Source: JAHEDH01 sp965364515
GTDB taxonomy: Bacteria; Actinomycetota; Acidimicrobiia; Spongiisociales; ZC4RG35
Reading direction: 5' to 3'
Length of the DNA: 19,510 nucleotides
Assembly: GCA_965364515.1 (NCBI GenBank)
Contig: CBDTXZ010000045.1
Location: 1-19,510 of the forward strand
A program made the translations under genes and the position numbers. The notes beneath the pieces were generated by a model. That model had not been told where the DNA came from. It did not search any database and was given only the letters and a program-made list of their open reading frames with translations. How positions within the stretch are numbered: the first letter of the stretch is position 1; each line of letters begins with the position of its first letter. Positions 14,852 through 19,510 of the stretch are shown in pieces.

Positions 14852-14898
14852 AAGACCTCTAAATTGGTCCGGCCACAGTATCAGCAGGAGGAACCACC
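14852..14898. promoter_or_regulatory. Short shared divergent regulatory region
   Basis: Only 47 bases separate the start codons of the dehydratase-like and RidA genes, so their promoters must overlap. The sequence GACC-TCTAAATT-GGTC (dyad with an 8-base AT-rich centre, about 14855-14870) is a candidate operator. AGGAGG for the RidA gene lies near its right end. Confidence 0.4.
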
Positions 14899-15276
14899 GT
14901 GGAAACAGTCAATGTCGATGGGTTGGCCCGTCACCCGGCATTCAGCCATGCCGTCGTTGCCAGTGAGACCATCCACGTGTCGGGCACACTGGGTACGGTG
15001 GCCGACTCGATGAGCCTCGCGCACGGCGGAGTCGGTGCCCAGACCGTACAAGTCCTGGAAAACCTGGAGAGAATCCTCGGAGCGTGCGGAGCCGGCCTAG
15101 CCGATATCGTCAAGATGACTGTCTATCTCTCGAACATCGCCGACTTCGATGAAATGAACGATGCCTATGTCGAAGTGTTTACCGAGTCGCCTCCGGCCCG
15201 GATCACCATCGGCGGGGTTGAATTGGCGTTGGGAGCCGCGGTTGAGATGGAGTGCACAGCCCGCAAGCCGATCTAG
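14899..15276 (+). CDS. RidA/YjgF/UK114-family protein
   Basis: A 125-residue trimer-forming protein. The RidA signature PPARITIGGVELALGAAVEMEC (98-119) includes R101, the arginine that in active RidA binds the 2-imino acid carboxylate. RidA hydrolyses reactive enamine/imine products of PLP dehydratases to 2-keto acids and ammonia. It is divergent from just such a dehydratase, which makes an active deaminase likely rather than one of the non-deaminating Rid subfamilies. The GTG start follows AGGAGG at 6-7 bases, a strong ribosome-binding site. Confidence 0.93.
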   Translation: METVNVDGLARHPAFSHAVVASETIHVSGTLGTVADSMSLAHGGVGAQTVQVLENLERILGACGAGLADIVKMTVYLSNIADFDEMNDAYVEVFTESPPARITIGGVELALGAAVEMECTARKPI

Positions 15277-15551
15277 CGGCGACGCTCAAATTGGATAGGG
15301 CCTGCGGTCGGGTCTCGCCACCTCGCTCAAGACTCTGCCTCCGGGACACCTCCCAAGTTTCCTCAAGTGACAACGGGGCAATTGCTGATCTCTCAACAAC
15401 AGACGTGTGCACCTCCGCACCAGGATGAACCGAGCCTACGCGAGCGACGCAACGCCACGCCGAGTGCACATCCCTCCCGCAGGACCAGCAAAGCGAGGAT
15501 CGCGTCCCGCGGTGTGGTGTAAGTAGGTGAACCCTCAGCGTTGTCCCGTCG
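15277..15551. other. Intergenic stretch ahead of the transposase relic
   Basis: No gene recognised. The right part (about 15505-15551) is probably the end of the former IS256-type element, since it directly follows the transposase stop on the minus strand. The outer boundary cannot be fixed from one end alone. Confidence 0.35.
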
Positions 15552-15580
15552 CTATCCGGCGGCGGGGAGTTGGTTCACCT
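15525..15580. repeat. 9-bp inverted repeat at the transposase 3' end
   Basis: AGGTGAACC (15525-15533) and GGTTCACCT (15572-15580) are exact reverse complements. The second lies inside the last codons of the transposase relic and the first just outside it. As RNA it would form a stem around the stop codon, so it may be a terminator or IS-end structure. Confidence 0.55.
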
Positions 15581-15950
15581 CCTTGCTGGCGTCATCTTGG
15601 TTGATGGCCCAGATGAGTGCCATGGATTCTTCGGAGAGATAGCGGCGGTCGGAGACCTGCCATTCATCATGTTGCTCGCTCAGCACTGCACCGACGAGAC
15701 GCAGGATCGATGCGTCGTCGGGGAAGATTCCCACCACATCGGCTCGTCGTTTGATCTCTCGCATGAGTCGTTCGAGCGGGTTCGTCGACCAGACCTTCTT
15801 CCAGTGACCGAACGGGAACCCGGCGTAGGCAGGCACATCCGCTTCCGCTTCTATCAGGAGGTCGGTGACGGCTGGGTTGCGGTCAGCGAACGAGTCAGCC
15901 ACGAGCCGCAGCTGGGTTCGGGTCGCCTCGGGGTCTACTCGGTCGGTCAC
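15552..15950 (-). pseudogene. C-terminal stump of an IS256-family (mutator-type) transposase
   Basis: About 130 residues match the end of IS256-family transposases: PFGHWKKVWSTNPLERLMRE, IKRRADVVGIFPDDASILRL, VGAVLSEQHDEWQVSDRRYL. The STNPLER...KRR...VVGIFP block is diagnostic. Full-length proteins are about 400 residues; the N-terminal DNA-binding region and the first catalytic aspartates are missing. The break lies near 15950, beyond which the open frame continues into unrelated sequence. A relic that cannot transpose by itself. Confidence 0.88.
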
Positions 15951-16032
15951 CCTTGAGCCCTCTCGCCTGGCTGATGGCACCCTATCGGCCACACCCGACC
16001 ACCGACCGGTGCGCACGCAATCGATCGTGCTC

Positions 16033-16461
16033 CTAAGCCTCCGGATGCAGAACGTATGCGCGGCTGGTGATGAGGCCGCTCTCCGGTTCGAACTTCGCTT
16101 CCTCGAATCCGACCACATCGTTCAGGTACTGGAGATCAGGGTCGTCGGTCCACCAGCGGACAGAAGCCGCGATGAGCCGGCGACCGTTCCGATCTGCAGG
16201 ACGAGCGAATCCAGACAGCTGAAAAAGGACAGGTCGTGATCGTCCATCGACTCGGATCACGCCACTCACGGCCGGCAACCCCATCCCGTCCGGTCGCGAG
16301 GGAGCGAAGTTGCTCCACTCGATCGTACCGCTGCGTCCAGCCCAAGAAACGGTGCCGCTCCCCCGCCAATACGCCTGAATGAGAGCCCCTTCCCACAGGG
16401 ACGCCACAGCCGGCTCGGAGTCGTAGGCTTGCTCGGCCGTGTACAAGAGTTCAGCCCTCAA
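16033..16461 (-). CDS. DUF3237-like protein
   Basis: A 142-residue beta-rich protein resembling the DUF3237 family: LRAELLYTAEQ at the N-terminus, then SGTIEWSNFAPSRPDGMG, SGVIRVDGRSRPVLFQLSGF and SVRWWTDDPDLQYLNDVVGF. The DG..LP..SGVI and YLNDV blocks match the family pattern. Function unknown; relatives often sit beside catabolic enzymes. I prefer the TTG start at 16461 because GAGGAGG lies about 5 bases upstream and the protein then begins at the conserved region; ATG 16497 and ATG 16605 in the same frame are alternatives. Downstream it runs toward the transposase relic. Confidence 0.7.
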   Translation of the reverse strand: MRAELLYTAEQAYDSEPAVASLWEGALIQAYWRGSGTVSWAGRSGTIEWSNFAPSRPDGMGLPAVSGVIRVDGRSRPVLFQLSGFARPADRNGRRLIAASVRWWTDDPDLQYLNDVVGFEEAKFEPESGLITSRAYVLHPEA

Positions 16462-16782
16462 CACTGCCTCCTCAGCAGTCGACCCCTGACACACCATCGA
16501 GCATACAGAAAGGCCCTCTTGGTGACTGCGCTCCCGCCGCTTGAGCCGCCCTCGACCAGACTCGAGAGCCGGCGTGATCCTGCTACGCACGGTCCGAATC
16601 GACACCCTGCTGACAGGGCAGCCAGCAAGGAGCGCTCCAACAGCAATGAGGAAGGCGGATGGGACGAAAGAACGAGCCCGAGAACGACCTCTCGTGGTAG
16701 TTCGCGACTGCAGAGGCGGATAGTGCCGATGCCAGGAAGGCTCAGGGGGCGCCCTTCGCAGTGAAGAGGTGGGTTCAGACTC
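16462..16782. other. Intergenic stretch
   Basis: About 320 bases between two minus-strand genes. It contains the possible N-terminal extension of the DUF3237-like gene (to 16605). The remainder shows no gene, strong hairpin or promoter I can support. Confidence 0.4.
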
Positions 16783-18249
16783 CTAGTGCCTGCGAAGCAT
16801 CGGACCGATGCGCCTCGGGTCCCTTGCCGCTCCTATCGCGGCCGCGACTCTCAGGGCGCCATTCAAGGGGTACGGAAGCTGGTAGACACCGCCGTGGATT
16901 CGGGTCGACGTGAGCGCCCGCGCACGATCGCTCGTCGTTGCGTACTCCTTGGCTGGGTTGCAAGCGGACGCGGGGTCGAGCCAGTCGCGAATCGCCAGCA
17001 GTCCGTTCAGCGTTGCGGTCGTTGCCGGCTCGTACGTCTCGACTCCAAACACGTGGGCACCCGCAAACGCCGCGTCGAACACGGGGTGACTCATCGACAT
17101 TGTTCGTGAGATCCCCGCCGTGTTGGCCGAGACGTGGTGCCGGGGAGTCCGGGTTGCCCAAGTCTCGGCGGCGATCAACTTCCCGAAGTACTGGGCAGCT
17201 GCATAACTCGTTCCTTGGATGGGAACGATGCCTCGGTTGGCACAGACGTCACCAACCCGGGCGTGCCCAGGACCCCGACCGAACGCTCCGATGCGTGCGA
17301 GGAAGGCTTCCCAGCTCGGACGACGTTCGAGGCGACGTTGCTCCCCTTCCACGTCTGCACTGGTGAGCACTCCACACGTCGTGGGCGATACCAGCATCGT
17401 GATCGTCCGCACCAGATCGGTGGGCAGCGTGTCGACGATGGCGTTCATGGAGGCGGTGAGCCGCCACTCCCGAGTGTTGCCCGGGGCGTACGCGTAGAGA
17501 CCGAGGTCGATGGCCCCGCCGTCCGCAAACGATTCGATGGTTGCACGAATCCGATCCGGTTCCGTGAGCAGATCCGCTCCCTCGGGCACCCAATGTACGG
17601 CGCCGCAGAGATCAGTCGAGCTGAGGAGCTCGTCGGGAGGCGGAGAGACGTCGATCCAAAGCAAGTCGGCTCCGCACTCCAACAACAGTCGGGATGGAGC
17701 CAACTCGGCTCCGGCGCCGAGCAATACGACGCGCCGGCTCCGGAGGTCGAGGCCATCGGAACCTGCCCGGTCAACAATCCAGCTGATCCCATCGGCGACC
17801 TCAGCAGAGGCCAATCCGGCCCCGACGAGCCCCTTCGCGTACGGCACCAACTCGGCCTGGGTCTCGGTGACGCGGTCCGCATGTGGCCGCAGGCGTCCCT
17901 TTCCGCCGAAGGCATGCGAGTCGAGACGCAATGGAGGAGTCGGAGCGGCCACGTGCTCGACCAATGGCAGCTCCGTGCCTTCGGACTTCCACGTGATCGC
18001 GGATCGAGACGCCTGAGACACCACTTCCGCAACGTCACTCGCTCGCTCCGAATTCATTCTCGTGGCCTCGAATCGGGGCAACACGTCGGCGTACCGCTGT
18101 CTGAATTCACCAGCTGAATCTCCGATTGTCACTCCCTGAAGTACTTCGGGATGGGCCAGAACGGCGGCCTTCAGGACGTCGTACATCAACAGCGAGGCAG
18201 CAGCCCCGCCCGCCAACACCACCTCACCCGAACTGCGCCCCTCGACCAC
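16783..18249 (-). CDS. Uncharacterised 488-residue protein with a Rossmann-type segment
   Basis: I do not recognise the family. Residues 170-200 read SRRVVLLGAGAELAPSRLLL followed by ADLLWIDVSPP, a beta-alpha-beta nucleotide-binding pattern with a glycine motif. Later conserved-looking blocks are GTSYAAAQYFGKLIAAETW, SANTAGISRTMSMSHPVFDA and HGGVYQLPYPLNGALRVAAA. The protein is soluble, with no signal peptide or membrane helix. GTG 18249 is preferred because GGAGG lies 7 bases upstream; GTG 18306 would add 19 residues with a badly spaced site. Possible roles include an NAD(P)-dependent enzyme, but no catalytic residues can be named. The upstream neighbour is a divergent SRPBCC gene 546 bases away; downstream on the same strand lies the DUF3237-like gene. 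Confidence 0.8.
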   Translation of the reverse strand: MVEGRSSGEVVLAGGAAASLLMYDVLKAAVLAHPEVLQGVTIGDSAGEFRQRYADVLPRFEATRMNSERASDVAEVVSQASRSAITWKSEGTELPLVEHVAAPTPPLRLDSHAFGGKGRLRPHADRVTETQAELVPYAKGLVGAGLASAEVADGISWIVDRAGSDGLDLRSRRVVLLGAGAELAPSRLLLECGADLLWIDVSPPPDELLSSTDLCGAVHWVPEGADLLTEPDRIRATIESFADGGAIDLGLYAYAPGNTREWRLTASMNAIVDTLPTDLVRTITMLVSPTTCGVLTSADVEGEQRRLERRPSWEAFLARIGAFGRGPGHARVGDVCANRGIVPIQGTSYAAAQYFGKLIAAETWATRTPRHHVSANTAGISRTMSMSHPVFDAAFAGAHVFGVETYEPATTATLNGLLAIRDWLDPASACNPAKEYATTSDRARALTSTRIHGGVYQLPYPLNGALRVAAAIGAARDPRRIGPMLRRH

Positions 18250-18795
18250 GACAACACCTCCACTGGGCCCCTTGCCGAATCGAATGAGCGAAGCTCGCCA
18301 ACGCACTTCCTGCGGTGCACATGTGACGCCCCGAGTCGGCTGCCTTGCACCAAGCTACGTCGGCCCGCCCCTGCTCGTCAGAGGACAGATACCCTGTCCT
18401 CGGCCTATTCGGACCATCCGCCCGCTCGAGGGGTTGGGTTCACCTGGGCGCGCGGGGCGGCGATCGGCGACGGTGTCATCGGTCATCGACCCGCTCCCGA
18501 TGGGTACCCGATAGCGGGCCACGTCTCGGGGTTGGGGGATCTTGGGCGCCACTCCATCCAGGCTCAGCTCACCACCAGACTGCCACACCCAGACCCACCC
18601 GCCGAACTCGAAGTACGAGCCAGCACGACACCACCGCCCCTCCAACACGCAACGAACACCAGGGCACGTGTGCCGCTCGGCGTGGTTCCGCCAACAGAGC
18701 GACATCGCCCGTATCCGGTCATCTGGGCGGGTCGTTGGCCCCTGTCGTGGTGGGTGCGCTCGGCGGAGAATGGTGTGTGGCAGAGGAGGTCATCG
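18250..18795. other. Divergent intergenic stretch
   Basis: About 545 bases between the Rossmann-containing gene and the SRPBCC gene. Long open frames exist on both strands (for example 18355-18705 minus), but none shows a known motif or good ribosome-binding site. They are most likely chance frames in high-GC DNA. Confidence 0.4.
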
Positions 18796-19290
18796 ATGGC
18801 CAGCTATGCCGTGATCGATGAGGCGACGATCGAAGCGCCACCGTCGGTGGTGTGGGCTGCTCTTCATGCCGAGTTCCGCCATGAAACCGACTGGTGGATG
18901 CCGTATTGGGAAGCTCGGCTTCGCGGCGACGTGCAGCCGGGCAACGTGGGCACGGAGTACGAAGTTCGGGTCCACCCTCCGGGTCGCCATCATCGGCTCC
19001 TGCTGTCGCCCCGGTTCGTCGCACGAGTCATCGAGTCGATCGAGCCTCATCGTCTGACGGTGGAGTTCCCAGTGGGCGACTTCGACGGTACCGGAGTATG
19101 GGATCTGGTCCCTGTCGATGACCGCACACACCTCGAGTTCAGGTGGGAGGTGACCACGCGAGGCCCACGCGCGACCATGGTGGGGTTGTTCGTCAACATC
19201 GGTGCGGTCCACTCGGCGGTGATGCAGTACGGGTTCGAAGGGCTGAATGACCACCTTCTGGCTCACCCCCAACCGACCCACACTCCCTAG
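18796..19290 (+). CDS. SRPBCC-family (START-like) protein
   Basis: A 164-residue helix-grip protein. It opens with AVIDEATIEAPPSVVWAALHAE, the standard first strand and helix of polyketide cyclase/dehydrase-like SRPBCC proteins. The middle reads VIESIEPHRLTVEFPVGDFD then GVWDLVPVDDRTHLEFRWEV, and the long C-terminal helix is GLFVNIGAVHSAVMQYGFEGLNDHLL. Such proteins bind hydrophobic ligands in a deep cavity, and some are cyclases or aromatase-like enzymes; ligand unknown. GAGGAGG lies 6 bases before ATG 18796. Note the pattern of an SRPBCC relic at 9120-9330 elsewhere in the window. Confidence 0.88.
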   Translation: MASYAVIDEATIEAPPSVVWAALHAEFRHETDWWMPYWEARLRGDVQPGNVGTEYEVRVHPPGRHHRLLLSPRFVARVIESIEPHRLTVEFPVGDFDGTGVWDLVPVDDRTHLEFRWEVTTRGPRATMVGLFVNIGAVHSAVMQYGFEGLNDHLLAHPQPTHTP

Positions 19291-19333
19291 ACGACCGGCA
19301 CACCTGAGACTGCGTGAAACCCGGGGAGGTTCA

Positions 19334-19384
19334 ATGTCGCCTTTTACCGTTTCGGTGCTCGTGGCCACGTGGACGCGCACCTAG
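19334..19384 (+). other. Very short open frame with a strong ribosome-binding site
   Basis: GGGGAGG lies 4 bases before an ATG that opens a 16-codon frame (MSPFTVSVLVATWTRT) and stops just before the tRNA-like relic. It may be the first codons of a gene cut off by an insertion at the tRNA site, or chance. Confidence 0.25.
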
Positions 19385-19388
19385 GCGT

Positions 19389-19432
19389 GTGGCGCTCCTG
19401 GGATCGAACCAATGACTCATGCTGTGTGAAGG
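19389..19432 (-). pseudogene. Degenerate tRNA-Val(CAC)-like 3' half
   Basis: The minus strand reads CCTTCACACAGCATGAG, then TCATTGGTTCGATCCCAG, then GAGCGCCAC. This resembles the anticodon loop (TTCACAC, anticodon CAC), variable loop, T-arm with TTCGATC loop and acceptor end of a bacterial tRNA-Val. The T-stem has three good pairs and a G-T pair. The anticodon stem does not pair and the upstream part cannot form a normal D-arm, so it is not a working tRNA. Integrases commonly leave such 3' tRNA fragments as attachment-site duplicates. The rest, to 19510, shows nothing I can name. Confidence 0.5.
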
Positions 19433-19510
19433 CGGAATGAGGACCCTGGAACGACAAGCGAATCGCCGGAATCCCCAGGAAGTTAACGGGATTTCGCCTG
19501 CAATCGCTTT

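Noticed and set aside
17134..18117. Plus-strand open frame of about 330 codons opposite the 488-residue protein
   Set aside because: No recognisable motif and low-complexity Arg/Gly-rich composition; the minus frame has structured, Rossmann-like sequence.
18151..18795. Long N-terminal extension of the SRPBCC gene
   Set aside because: The extension lacks family character, overlaps the divergent gene, and a strong GAGGAGG site precedes ATG 18796.
19389..19470. A functional tRNA gene
   Set aside because: The anticodon stem does not pair and the 5' half is too long with no D-arm, so only a degenerate 3' half is called.
1..19510. CRISPR array or prophage
   Set aside because: No regularly spaced repeats and no phage structural or integrase genes were seen.

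Overview
The window looks like a high-GC actinobacterial chromosome segment, possibly from the Acidimicrobiia or a related group. Three things point that way. The enzyme set includes an F420-type luciferase-like oxidoreductase, a deazaflavin-dependent (Ddn-like) nitroreductase and an alpha/beta-hydrolase/adenylate-cyclase fusion. GTG and TTG starts are common. Several genes carry a TAnnnT box only 6-9 nt before the start codon, as in leaderless actinobacterial transcripts. The taxonomic placement is inference; no rRNA or other marker is present.

Layout. 1-280: relic of a class III nucleotide cyclase. 401-2264: a MarR-type regulator divergent from an NmrA-like NAD(P)-binding protein and a small dimeric-barrel protein, closed by a perfect 18-bp-arm palindrome that probably terminates transcription. 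2455-4602: a metallo-beta-lactamase-fold hydrolase divergent from a luciferase-like monooxygenase. 5154-6260: a lipoprotein metzincin protease. 6922-8268: the hydrolase/cyclase fusion. 8451-8927 (minus): the Ddn-like reductase. 9456-11520: an alpha/beta hydrolase and a class V PLP enzyme. 11788-13229: a scrambled stretch with a GNAT acetyltransferase between two copies of a 26-bp direct repeat, next to decayed coding sequence and the C-terminal stump of a type I restriction HsdR. 13230-13709 (minus): a stand-alone cyclic-nucleotide-binding-fold protein. 13862-15276: a threonine-dehydratase-like PLP enzyme divergent from a RidA-family protein. 15552-15950: the C-terminal stump of an IS256-family transposase. 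16033-18249 (minus): a DUF3237-like protein and a 488-residue Rossmann-containing protein I cannot name. 18796-19290: an SRPBCC protein. 19389-19432: a tRNA-Val-like 3' half on the minus strand.

How it fits together. The window is mostly single genes or divergent pairs, interspersed with relics (cyclase, possible GNAT, SRPBCC, HsdR, transposase, tRNA), as in a turnover-rich accessory region. Three functional links stand out. MarR/NmrA/barrel looks like an inducible redox or electrophile-response unit. The dehydratase/RidA pair fits enamine/imine damage control. The cyclase fusion has lost both catalytic residues of its hydrolase domain, and the cNMP-fold protein 5 kb away has lost the phosphate-binding arginine, so a divergent nucleotide-signalling module is possible. 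No CRISPR array, intact mobile element, rRNA or complete tRNA was seen.
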